Assembly (NCBI RefSeq): GCF_001435195.1
Contig: NZ_AZFQ01000049.1
Span: 1 to 58,337 of the forward strand
Source: Liquorilactobacillus satsumensis DSM 16230 = JCM 12392
GTDB taxonomy: Bacteria; Bacillota; Bacilli; Lactobacillales; Lactobacillaceae
Length of the DNA stretch: 58,337 nucleotides
Direction of reading: 5' to 3'
Shown here: piece by piece, positions 26,723 to 34,555 of the stretch
How positions within the stretch are numbered: the first letter of the stretch is position 1
Layout of the letters: each line of letters starts with the position of its first letter
The notes under the pieces: generated by a model
What the model saw: only the letters and a program-made list of their open reading frames with translations
What the model was told of the DNA's origin: nothing
Databases searched by the model: none
Translations under genes and position numbers: made by a program

Positions 26723-28156
26723 ATGGAAGAAGAAACAACCAAGCTGCAAAGAAAAATGGAGGCCCGCCACTTGCTGATGATCTCTTTGGGAGGCGTAATT
26801 GGCACTGGCCTCTTCTTAAGTTCAGGGTACACCATTCACGAAGCCGGTCCAGTCGGTACTATCTTGGCATATCTCGTCGGTGCCGTAATTGTATATCTCG
26901 TAATGCTATGTTTAGGCGAATTATCTGTCGCGATGCCGCAAACGGGCTCATTTCACGTTTATGCGGACAAGTTTATTGGCCCAGGAACAGGATTTACTGT
27001 TGCCATTCTCTATTGGTTAACTTGGACCGTCGCACTTGGGTCAGAATTTACCGCTGCCGGGCTGATTATGCACGATTGGTTTAAAGATTCACCCACTTGG
27101 CTTTGGAGTGTGCTTTTTATGCTCATTATTTTTATGTCGAATGCTCTTTCTGTACGTTTTTTCGCCGAAACTGAATTCTTCTTCTCAAGTATAAAGGTTG
27201 TTGCCATTATTCTTTTTATCCTTTTAGGTACACTTGCAATTTTTGGCATTATTCCGCTCAAAGGCTACTCAAGCGCTCCATTATTTCACAACCTCTTTAA
27301 AGACGGGTGGTTTCCAACCGGTTTTAAAGGCGTCTTTACTACCATGTTGACTGTTAATTATGCTTTTTCAGGAACAGAGCTCATTGGAGTTACCGCGGGG
27401 GAAACTAAAGATCCTGCCAAAAATATCCCTAAAGCCATTCATACCACTTTAATTCGCCTTTGCCTGTTCTTCATCGGAAGTATTATTGTCATGTCTGCCT
27501 TAATTCCTTGGAAAGAAGCAGGAGTTACTGAAAGTCCCTTTGTTTTAGTCCTGAATAGTCTGGGATTTCCTTTTGCTGGAGCCATTATGAATTTTGTCGT
27601 TCTAACTGCAATTTTGTCGGCAGCTAATTCCGGGCTATACGCCTCAACCAGAATGCTATGGTCATTAGCAAATGAACATATGATCCCGCAAAAATACGCG
27701 CGCACTAATAAACGGGGTATCCCAATGATTGCCTTAACCCTCAGTATGCTGGGCGGGCTGTTAGCACTCCTCTCAAGTGTGATCGCCGCCTCAACTGTCT
27801 ACTTAGTCTTGGTCTCAGTTGCTGGACTGGCAGTTGTGTTCGTCTGGATGGCAATTGCTTATGCTGAAATTCAGTTCCGTAAAAATTGGCTGGCTAGTGG
27901 GCACACTGTCACAGAGCTTAAATTTAAAACTCCTTGGTATCCTGTGGTTCCTTGGTTAGCCTTTAGCTTAAGCTTGCTGTCTTGTGTTTTAATTGTCTTT
28001 GACCCCACACAGCGACCCGCTTTATTTTACATGATTCCCTTTGTAATTCTTTGCTATGTTGTTTACTATACGAAAGAAAAAATAAAGCTAAACCTGCAAA
28101 AAAAGGAGTCGGCGCAAACCGGCATAGAAGAAACATCACGAAATGATTCAAAATAA
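26723..28156 (+). CDS. mmuP: APC amino-acid permease, probable S-methylmethionine transporter
   Basis: This 477-residue 12-TM permease is of the AAT/APC family. The N-terminal consensus [19 protein letters not shown] forms TM1, with [17 protein letters not shown] in TM2-3 and the conserved [24 protein letters not shown] after TM5. The substrate is inferred from its divergent pairing with mmuM, as in the mmuPM systems of other bacteria; sequence alone does not separate it from other amino-acid permeases. RBS GAAGGGA ten nt before ATG. A terminator follows 75 nt after the stop. Confidence 0.85.
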   Translation: MEEETTKLQRKMEARHLLMISLGGVIGTGLFLSSGYTIHEAGPVGTILAYLVGAVIVYLVMLCLGELSVAMPQTGSFHVYADKFIGPGTGFTVAILYWLTWTVALGSEFTAAGLIMHDWFKDSPTWLWSVLFMLIIFMSNALSVRFFAETEFFFSSIKVVAIILFILLGTLAIFGIIPLKGYSSAPLFHNLFKDGWFPTGFKGVFTTMLTVNYAFSGTELIGVTAGETKDPAKNIPKAIHTTLIRLCLFFIGSIIVMSALIPWKEAGVTESPFVLVLNSLGFPFAGAIMNFVVLTAILSAANSGLYASTRMLWSLANEHMIPQKYARTNKRGIPMIALTLSMLGGLLALLSSVIAASTVYLVLVSVAGLAVVFVWMAIAYAEIQFRKNWLASGHTVTELKFKTPWYPVVPWLAFSLSLLSCVLIVFDPTQRPALFYMIPFVILCYVVYYTKEKIKLNLQKKESAQTGIEETSRNDSK

Positions 28157-28230
28157 ACTAAAATTTGTTCTCAAACGGTTGTAGCTTACCACGTCAAACT
28201 TGAGACTAGCTCATTAATCTGACTCAGGTA

Positions 28231-28262
28231 AAAAGGCACTCCTCTCAGGGGTGTTCTTTTTT
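28231..28262 (+). terminator. Terminator of mmuP
   Basis: CACTCCT pairs with AGGGGTG with a short loop, preceded by an A run and followed by TTCTTTTTT on the plus strand. Confidence 0.75.
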
Positions 28263-28282
28263 GTCGCCTAACAAGACTTCAA

Positions 28283-28317
28283 ATACCATTGTTCTTTATA
28301 GAGAACAATGGTATACT
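28283..28317 (+). promoter_or_regulatory. Promoter and 32-bp palindromic operator of the S24 repressor
   Basis: The palindrome (28283-28314) has 13-bp arms beginning ATACCATTGTTCT and ending AGAACAATGGTAT, around a 6-nt centre with one mismatch. It covers the core promoter: TTGTTC (28289-28294) and TATACT (28312-28317) with an exact 17-nt spacer. This is the geometry of an autorepressed gene. The site lies 31 nt before the start codon. Confidence 0.75.
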
Positions 28318-28347
28318 AAATTTACTATTATGAAGGAGTCCTGATTC

Positions 28348-28968
28348 ATGAAATCAAATGCCGCGATTGTCAAACAAATGCGTGAACTTGCACAACAACA
28401 AAATATTTCAATCAGTGAACTAGCACGGCGAGTAGCAATGGCAAAATCTGCAGTTTCAAAATATTTCAATGAAACGCGGGCTTTTCCTTTAAATCGACTT
28501 GAAAGCTTTGCCAAAGCACTAGGTACCACCTCTGAACATTTACTTGGAGTTGAAGTGCCGGCTAACATGACACCCGTTTATGGAGTCGTTAAAATTCCCG
28601 TAATCGGCGTGATTGCTTGCGGAGATCCGATCACTGCCGAAGAAAATATTGAAGGTTATGTTGAAGAACCTAAAGAAACATTACCGGCAGGACAACTTTT
28701 TTATTTACGTGCAAAAGGAGATTCAATGTCGCCTACTATTCCGGATGGTTCCAACGTCTTAATTCGACAGCAACCTGAAGTTGAAGATGGTGAAATTGCA
28801 GCTGTTTTATTAACTAATGAAAATGAGGCAACTTTAAAAAGAATCAAACATACCGGCAAACTCATTTTGTTATTGCCCGATAATCCCAAATACGATCCGC
28901 TGGTTTCTTCTCCAGAAAACCCCATCAAAATATTGGGCAAAGCAATCCGCTTTGTGTCAGAACTATAA
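28348..28968 (+). CDS. HdiR-like XRE/S24 self-cleaving repressor
   Basis: This 206-residue protein combines an N-terminal Cro/C1 helix-turn-helix (residues 5-68) with a LexA/UmuD-type S24 domain (about 80-205). The likely cleavage site is Ala90-Cys91-Gly92 in VIACGDPI. The catalytic Ser126 is in KGDSMSPTI and Lys164 in ATLKRIK. The architecture is that of HdiR of Lactococcus, a repressor that cleaves itself after DNA damage or heat. No phage or umuC-like genes are adjacent, so it is probably a chromosomal stress regulator. RBS AAGGAG nine nt before ATG. It likely regulates itself through the palindrome upstream. Confidence 0.88.
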   Translation: MKSNAAIVKQMRELAQQQNISISELARRVAMAKSAVSKYFNETRAFPLNRLESFAKALGTTSEHLLGVEVPANMTPVYGVVKIPVIGVIACGDPITAEENIEGYVEEPKETLPAGQLFYLRAKGDSMSPTIPDGSNVLIRQQPEVEDGEIAAVLLTNENEATLKRIKHTGKLILLLPDNPKYDPLVSSPENPIKILGKAIRFVSEL

Positions 28969-28997
28969 ACTGGCACCCAATTACACATAAAAAATAA

Positions 28998-29029
28998 GAC
29001 TGACTCAAAATTTCCATTTTGGTCCGTCT
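28998..29029. terminator. Bidirectional terminator
   Basis: GACTGACTCAAAAT and ATTTTGGTCCGTC form an imperfect 12-bp stem, with AATAA before it and CATTTTATTT after. It lies between the convergent S24 repressor gene and the hypothetical gene at 29085-29564. Confidence 0.6.
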
Positions 29030-29084
29030 CATTTTATTTACCTGCATGTGACTTAATGTGGTAAGCATCAAAACTCAGCGGTAA

Positions 29085-29564
29085 TTATTCTTTTGTGTCC
29101 AAGTTATTCTTTACATTTTCTTCGATCAGTGCAAGCTCACGCAAAATATTTGCTGTAACCTTCTGTTCTGCAACTGTGTCATCTAAAAAAGCTGTCGTTG
29201 TTCCAAACGAGTCGATGCGCAGTCCTGAAGCATTCACATTGGCAGAGACTACTATTAGATTAGTAATTTCCTCAACTTCATCATCCAACTCAAAAAAATT
29301 ATCAACACTCTTAGTATTTGCAAAGGGTAAATTGATAATGCCGCTTTCAAGCATTAACGAAGCTTGTTCTGTTCCAAGCGAAACTGGTTGTTCAACTTGG
29401 ACAGTCTTGCCAGCACTCACAGCCTTTTTAAATGCCGCGAACAATGGTTGCAACTGTTTTGCCGCAAATTCCGTTGCACTCTTGCACGCAATTGCTGGTA
29501 GCACCTCTTTTTGAAAATCTCCATCTTCAATCTGCTTAATAAATTCTGCGACCTTAATCTTCAT
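29085..29564 (-). CDS. Hypothetical protein, 159 residues
   Basis: I do not recognise this protein. It is acidic, has one Cys (about residue 27), and has no signal peptide, membrane segment or obvious catalytic motif. An N-terminal helical region of about 55 residues (KVAEFIKQIEDGDFQKEVLP onward) is followed by a beta-rich middle (TVQVEQPVSLG, ASLMLESGIINLPFA, ITNLIVVSANVNASGLRIDS) and a C-terminal charged helix. This suggests a soluble two-part fold. Codon use looks like that of its neighbours. The SD before the ATG is weak (GAGACGAAG). It is 38 nt from pepD on the same strand and could be co-transcribed with it. Confidence 0.7.
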   Translation of the reverse strand: MKIKVAEFIKQIEDGDFQKEVLPAIACKSATEFAAKQLQPLFAAFKKAVSAGKTVQVEQPVSLGTEQASLMLESGIINLPFANTKSVDNFFELDDEVEEITNLIVVSANVNASGLRIDSFGTTTAFLDDTVAEQKVTANILRELALIEENVKNNLDTKE

Positions 29565-29602
29565 CTTCGTCTCACATCCAAACTTTCAAAATAAGCTTTT
29601 TA

Positions 29603-31021
29603 CTAAAGATTCTTATCCATATTAAAAGTTAGCCGCGATAATGTCAAACCTTGTGTGACCAATTCGCCAATCAACTTCATTGTCAACGCTCGCATTTTAG
29701 CCACAAGTTCGTAATTACTCTGTGTTAAAGCGGCGGTAACTTCGCTTTCAGTATCCACTGCAGCGACTTTTTGATCTGCAGCCGCAATCATTTGATGCTG
29801 TAATCGCCGACATTCTTTTAGATAATCTAAGTCAGTCTGAACAAAGTGAGAATAGTGTGCTTCCACTAACATTGACAACGTACGATACATCCAATATGCA
29901 CTCTTAATGTCGTATTTAAGCGGTGTTTGACTCCAGCTAGGCGCAGTGTCATTTGCATTTGTGTAAAACGGTACATAGGGACTAAATGAAGGAATTCCAA
30001 AACAAATCCACATCAGAGCGGCATTTTTAGCAGGAACAGCATTCCGCAGCTGCAAAATGTGTGAATTTTGTGTCCGGTTAAGCGCAATCGGTCGGAATTT
30101 AAGGCGATCCTCTACACTGCCATGACCAAGAGGATCATATTTAGTCTCGTTATAATGTGAACTGAGAATATATTCAAGATCCTCAACCGCTATCAAATGC
30201 TCAGCGTAGCAGATAAACGGTAACTCACTAGACATTGGAGCTTGTGGCGTACTTGGATTCAAATAACGCTGCCCGTACCAAACACGCGGTGTATTATAGT
30301 GACGGTCTTTTTCTGTATCAGTTCCAAATATACGCCGGAAGTTCCAGCCAGACTTATCTGGGTTAAGGTGATGAGCCGCTACGAATTCCTGAATTCCTGC
30401 TGACCACAAATAATTTTGCGGATCATCAAAATCAATTTGCTGCTGAGCCACTTGATTTGCAGCAATCGCATAGGCATTATCCGGAATTCGGGTTGCTGCC
30501 CAGTGATGCCCTGTCACAATCTCCATGTACCAGACTTCATCCCGATCAGCAAACAAAACCCCATTGCCTTCTGGTGAACCGTACTTTTTAATTAGCTCTC
30601 CCAAATAACGCACACCTTGGCGGGCTGAATCAATGTACGGAGCAACCATTGTCTGCAGGCTGTCTTCTGCCAAGCCATTCGGCACAAAGGGGTCATATGC
30701 GAGGGCACGTTCATTGCCATAAACGCTTTCAGTTGCAGACATAGCTACATTTTTTTCATTAATTGAACTTTCATCAAATACACCGTTATGTTCAACATCC
30801 GCGTTTGGCGTAGCCGTTAAGCGATAGCTGTTTGCCGGCAAAGGAGCTTTAAATCCATTTTGATTAGAGACTAGCACCCGCCCTGCACTACTGCTCGCCG
30901 GTCGCATGACAAACCGCTGCGGCGTCAAAGGCAAGAAAGTATCATCGTTTCGTGCAATCATCGTCGAACCATCAATTGTTGCTTCATTCCCCACTAAAAT
31001 AGTGGTACATGCTTTTTCCAT
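29603..31021 (-). CDS. pepD: C69-family dipeptidase (PepD)
   Basis: This 472-residue Ntn-type dipeptidase cleaves a broad range of dipeptides. The nucleophile is Cys5 in MEKACTTILVG, followed by the family signature GSTMIARNDD; a very short propeptide is implied. The middle has NGVLFADRDEVWYMEIVTGHHWAA, typical of C69 enzymes. RBS AGGAGG six nt before ATG. It is one of several peptidases (with pepC) expected in a peptide-dependent lactobacillus. It may run into the 159-residue unknown gene. Confidence 0.93.
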   Translation of the reverse strand: MEKACTTILVGNEATIDGSTMIARNDDTFLPLTPQRFVMRPASSSAGRVLVSNQNGFKAPLPANSYRLTATPNADVEHNGVFDESSINEKNVAMSATESVYGNERALAYDPFVPNGLAEDSLQTMVAPYIDSARQGVRYLGELIKKYGSPEGNGVLFADRDEVWYMEIVTGHHWAATRIPDNAYAIAANQVAQQQIDFDDPQNYLWSAGIQEFVAAHHLNPDKSGWNFRRIFGTDTEKDRHYNTPRVWYGQRYLNPSTPQAPMSSELPFICYAEHLIAVEDLEYILSSHYNETKYDPLGHGSVEDRLKFRPIALNRTQNSHILQLRNAVPAKNAALMWICFGIPSFSPYVPFYTNANDTAPSWSQTPLKYDIKSAYWMYRTLSMLVEAHYSHFVQTDLDYLKECRRLQHQMIAAADQKVAAVDTESEVTAALTQSNYELVAKMRALTMKLIGELVTQGLTLSRLTFNMDKNL

Positions 31022-31089
31022 TACTACTCCTCCTAAAAAATAACACTCTTGATTATAAAGCTATCTCCGCTTTCAAAAAAGCATGCTTA

Positions 31090-31722
31090 TTAATTTCTTT
31101 TAGTTAACTTGCTTTCATGTCTTAATAAGACTGCTTTAATTTCTTGGGCAAATTCCCACCGTTTAAGCGGTCGTAACTGCTGTGTTATTCGCGGCAGAAG
31201 TTTCCGAGCAGCTGGTGTCCGCAAAATACTTCCAGACAGATTCACCAGTGGCCGCTCAGGCGCATAGATCAAACCTGGATAAACAAAAAATGCACGCGCC
31301 CCTAAACGTTTTTTAGATTGCCTTTCAAGTTCCCTTTTAGCCCGCAGATAATTATGCAACAATTTGGGTGCAGCATTTGCCGAAACAAATAGCCATTTAG
31401 TTGTAGGTGCTTCAAACTGTAAAAATTCAAGAACCTTAGTCACGGGCCTAATTGTCTTTTGTTGATAATCATTATAATTACGTGCAAATAATACTCCAAT
31501 TAGGTCGATCACCCAATCAGCGTCTTTTAACGGCTGTTGCCAAGCTGGTTCAGCAACTGTCAAATTAGCTTTAACCCACTGGACTTGCGGCCAGCGCCGC
31601 CACAAGGTCTCATTACCGCCAGAACGTGAAATACTGACAACTTCAAAACGACTGTCTTGCAGAAGTTCTGCGATCACTCCCTGGCCAACAAAGCCTGAAC
31701 CTCCGAGTAATACTATTTTCAT
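31090..31722 (-). CDS. NAD(P)-binding epimerase/reductase-like protein
   Basis: This 210-residue Rossmann-fold protein of the atypical short-chain dehydrogenase type has the dinucleotide motif LLGGSGFVGQG at residues 5-15 and an NmrA/epimerase-like body (VIDLIGVLF, WLFVSANAAPK). The catalytic Tyr-Lys pair is not clear: Tyr134-like YLRAKRELE is the nearest match. It is shorter than full epimerases. It may act in redox homeostasis or as a complex-assembly factor. RBS GGGAGG seven nt before ATG. It is between pepD and pox on the same strand. Confidence 0.8.
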   Translation of the reverse strand: MKIVLLGGSGFVGQGVIAELLQDSRFEVVSISRSGGNETLWRRWPQVQWVKANLTVAEPAWQQPLKDADWVIDLIGVLFARNYNDYQQKTIRPVTKVLEFLQFEAPTTKWLFVSANAAPKLLHNYLRAKRELERQSKKRLGARAFFVYPGLIYAPERPLVNLSGSILRTPAARKLLPRITQQLRPLKRWEFAQEIKAVLLRHESKLTKRN

Positions 31723-31808
31723 CTGTCGCCCTCCCTATGTAAAACTATAGCACATTGATCCAAAGATCAAACTATGCAAGCCTGCGTAAGCAAAAACTAT
31801 CAACAACT

Positions 31809-31857
31809 AAAAAAGCCCTGCTACAACCCAGTTTTTTAAGTCTAGGTTTTTAGCAGG
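31809..31857 (-). terminator. Terminator of pox
   Basis: On the minus strand CCTGCTA pairs with TAGCAGG, with AACC/GGTT further up the stem, followed by GCTTTTTTAG. It lies just past the pyruvate oxidase stop. Confidence 0.7.
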
Positions 31858-31874
31858 TACTTTGCAAATTTTTT

Positions 31875-33611
31875 TTAGAAGAATTGCCGCAAAATGTCCT
31901 TTAATGGTGGCAATTCTGGAATTTTCCAGTAATTTTCCAAGTATTCTTGGCCAAATTTCATATAACCCTTAGCTTCATCCATCACGATTTTGCCTGGAAG
32001 TGGAGCATCGTCTTTAACATAAGCATTGATTAAAATTGGTTTGTCCTTAATTGTATAAGCTTGATCAAGCGCTGCCTTAAATTCATCATTTGATTTGACA
32101 GTAATTCCGACCCCGCCGCATGCCTCAGCAAATTTAGCGTAATCCACATCAGCTAGATCAATCTGATAATTTAATTGGCCTGCAGATTGTTGCTCATATT
32201 CAATAAAAGCCAACTTTTGGTTATTAATCACAATACAGATAATTGGCAACTTATACTTGACAGCTGTCACAAAGTCTTGCATTACCATCGCAAAAGCTCC
32301 ATCACCATTGAGCGTCAGAACCCTGCGCTTTGGATAAGCTAGCTGCCCTGCAATTGCACCTGGAAGCCCACAGCCCATCGTACCAAGCCATGATGAAATT
32401 GCAAATTTTTGGCTCTCCTTAACATGCAGAAAACGGGCTGCCCATGAAGTTGAAGTCCCTACATCGATCGAATATACAATGTCATCTGGTGCTGTCTCAT
32501 CAATGTAAGCAACCATACTTTCTGGAGAGGCCGGTGCTGTATTTAATTTGCGTTTTCCAGCCATCCACTTGTTCCAGTTAGACATACTCTTTTGACAAGC
32601 CGCTAAAAAGTTTTTATCTGCATGCAAACTTCCTTGTGCATTGAGAGCTGCAATTACTTTAGCAGTATCGCCTTGAATTGCAACGTCTACTCCATAGCGC
32701 TTTCCCAAATTTTCGGCCTTTAGATCAACTTGAATACACTTAGCTTGCCCCTTAGCCGGCAAATATGGCAAATATGGATAATTTGTGCCAAGAAGTAGCA
32801 ATAAGTCTGCGTTGTGCATCGCTTCATAAGCAGGTTTTGTACCTAATTTACCCACCTGTCCCAAAGAATTAGGATGATCATCTGCAATTGTACCTTTAGC
32901 TGGTAAGGTTTCAATAAATGGCAAATTATTTTTTTCTACAAATTCCCTAATTTGGCTGCCTGCCTGTTTAGCTCCGACACCTAACAAAACAATTGGCTTC
33001 TGAGCCGCTTTAAGTAGCTGAGCTGCCTGCTCTACCTGTTGTTTTGCGACTTCCGGTGTAGCCAACGCAAAAGCACGCGCAGAAGACTTATATTCTCCCT
33101 GCATCTTTTGCTCAGGAATATCATCAGGAATCGTTAAGACAGCGACCCCTTTATTCTCATAGGCACTTCTAACAGCTTCATCCACTACTTCAGGTAAGTT
33201 ATCAACTGCAGAAATTGTCCGGTTAAAGACAGCTACATCATCAAATAACTTAGCGGTATTCACTTCTTGAAAGTAGCCCTCATTTAATGAAGCAGACGTT
33301 ACCTGTCCTAATAAAGCCAAAACTGGTACATGATCCATCTTAGCATCGTATAAACCGTTCAATAGATGAATTGCACCTGGTCCACCAATTGAAAGACACA
33401 CGCCCAATTTTCCAGTGTACTTAGCCTCTGCTGCCGCGGCTAATGCCGCCACCTCTTCGTGGCGCACCTGTGTAAACTTTATTTTTTTCTGCTGCCGGCG
33501 CAATGCATCAACAGTTGTATCAATGGAATCACCTGGTAGACCATAAACATTCTGAACTCCCCAGTCAACTAAAACATCAACCAGCAGGTCCGATCCTTTA
33601 GTATTTGCCAT
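31875..33611 (-). CDS. pox: Pyruvate oxidase (TPP/FAD-dependent)
   Basis: This 578-residue enzyme converts pyruvate, phosphate and O2 to acetyl phosphate, CO2 and H2O2. It has the three-domain TPP family layout. The N-terminal PYR domain carries the activating Glu in VRHEEVAALAAAAEA, the central domain (about 190-340) is the FAD/NAD-type fold, and the C-terminal PP domain has the TPP motif GDGAFAMVMQDF...VINN. The length and the GGPGAIHLLNGLYDAKMDHVPVLAL stretch fit lactobacillar Pox rather than acetolactate synthase. The frame opens with GTG at 33620, but AGGGAG overlaps that codon; the ATG at 33611 is eight nt past the SD. It is monocistronic, with a terminator after it. Confidence 0.9.
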   Translation of the reverse strand: MANTKGSDLLVDVLVDWGVQNVYGLPGDSIDTTVDALRRQQKKIKFTQVRHEEVAALAAAAEAKYTGKLGVCLSIGGPGAIHLLNGLYDAKMDHVPVLALLGQVTSASLNEGYFQEVNTAKLFDDVAVFNRTISAVDNLPEVVDEAVRSAYENKGVAVLTIPDDIPEQKMQGEYKSSARAFALATPEVAKQQVEQAAQLLKAAQKPIVLLGVGAKQAGSQIREFVEKNNLPFIETLPAKGTIADDHPNSLGQVGKLGTKPAYEAMHNADLLLLLGTNYPYLPYLPAKGQAKCIQVDLKAENLGKRYGVDVAIQGDTAKVIAALNAQGSLHADKNFLAACQKSMSNWNKWMAGKRKLNTAPASPESMVAYIDETAPDDIVYSIDVGTSTSWAARFLHVKESQKFAISSWLGTMGCGLPGAIAGQLAYPKRRVLTLNGDGAFAMVMQDFVTAVKYKLPIICIVINNQKLAFIEYEQQSAGQLNYQIDLADVDYAKFAEACGGVGITVKSNDEFKAALDQAYTIKDKPILINAYVKDDAPLPGKIVMDEAKGYMKFGQEYLENYWKIPELPPLKDILRQFF

Positions 33612-33780
33612 AAAAAACACTCCCTAAACTATATAATAATAGCTCATCAAAATCCGGGCTCACTTTTCATTCTACTGCAAAAAGATTTTGCACAACAGTT
33701 TTTTGCTTTAAAATTTCAAGGAACCTAGGCAACAGATTCAGCCTGCACAGGTTGCACCCTACCAGCAGTCCAAAATCAGT

Positions 33781-33857
33781 AATTTTGACTTATGGAACAC
33801 GTTTATCCGGAATAAAAGAGGGGCTGTGACAAATTTAACTTTTGTCACAGCCCCCCT
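33781..33857 (+). repeat. Palindromic intergenic element, copy C (5'-truncated)
   Basis: Only the right end is left: aattttgacttatggaacac, gtttatccggaataaaagag and the gctgtgacaaa hairpin. The first roughly 95 bp of the full element are absent and replaced by unrelated sequence. Confidence 0.9.
33815..33856 (-). terminator. Terminator hairpin downstream of the L,D-transpeptidase-like gene
   Basis: On the minus strand GGGGCTGTGACAAA pairs with TTTGTCACAGCCCC (the loop here has one base fewer A/T than in copy A), then TCTTTTATT. It ends the ABC-F/LDT transcript and is part of repeat copy C. Confidence 0.7.
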
Positions 33858-33907
33858 GATGCTTATTTTAATTACCACAAACTCACTGCCACAGACTGAA
33901 AAAGCAG

Positions 33908-34543
33908 TTATTCAATCACTAATTTTGTTCCTGCAGCAATATTTTCATAAAACCATTTAGCATCTTTAACGGATAGTCTGATACTGCCGTTAGTATCTTC
34001 TTTTTGCCCCAAATTTTGGGCTTGATCTGTTCGGTACTTGCCCTTTTCATCGGTCGGAACGGTGTGAATCATGTTCTTTCCATCACCCTTCCATGACACC
34101 CAGTATTTGGCACCTTCATTTATGGTAGGCGAATAGAAGAATGCTCCTCTTTTAGACTCAACCTTAAAAGTCCCTTTAGGAAACTTCTTTTTATTATTAG
34201 AATATCCTTCTGCGTTAGTTCCAGCAGAAATATACATTTTATAGACGGTCTTCTTACCAGACATTATGTACATTCTCTGACGCTTAAGTGAAACTTTCAC
34301 CCACATCTTTGGTAGAAATTTAGCGTCTGGATAATCCTTTTTTTCAGATGATTTACGCCAGTTAATCGGATAGCGCATCTCTGGATCAGTACTTTTTTTC
34401 TTTAAAGTTGCTTCCTTTTTAGCCTGTTTAGCAATCTTAACTTGATTTTCTTTTTCTGCATGGCGCACATAAACCACACTTCCGGCAGCAATGCACACAA
34501 GTACCAGTGCGACAGCCCACGCAAATATTTTCTTCTTATTCAT
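33908..34543 (-). CDS. L,D-transpeptidase (YkuD)-like protein lacking the catalytic Cys
   Basis: This 211-residue membrane-anchored or secreted protein has a short basic N-terminus and a TM/signal segment (about residues 6-25, AWAVALVLVCIAAGSVVYV), then a Lys-rich linker and a YkuD domain (about 80-211). The fold motifs are present (VKVSLKRQRMYIMSG, FPKGTFKVESK, IHTVPTDEKG). The signature usually written S-H-G-C-[IV]-R instead reads DTNGSIRLS, so both the His and the catalytic Cys are replaced. It may use Ser, be inactive or only bind peptidoglycan. AAAGGA overlaps an earlier ATG (34552); the ATG at 34543 is eight nt from it. It follows the ABC-F gene by 12 nt. Confidence 0.82.
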   Translation of the reverse strand: MNKKKIFAWAVALVLVCIAAGSVVYVRHAEKENQVKIAKQAKKEATLKKKSTDPEMRYPINWRKSSEKKDYPDAKFLPKMWVKVSLKRQRMYIMSGKKTVYKMYISAGTNAEGYSNNKKKFPKGTFKVESKRGAFFYSPTINEGAKYWVSWKGDGKNMIHTVPTDEKGKYRTDQAQNLGQKEDTNGSIRLSVKDAKWFYENIAAGTKLVIE

Positions 34544-34555
34544 CTGACCCATCCT

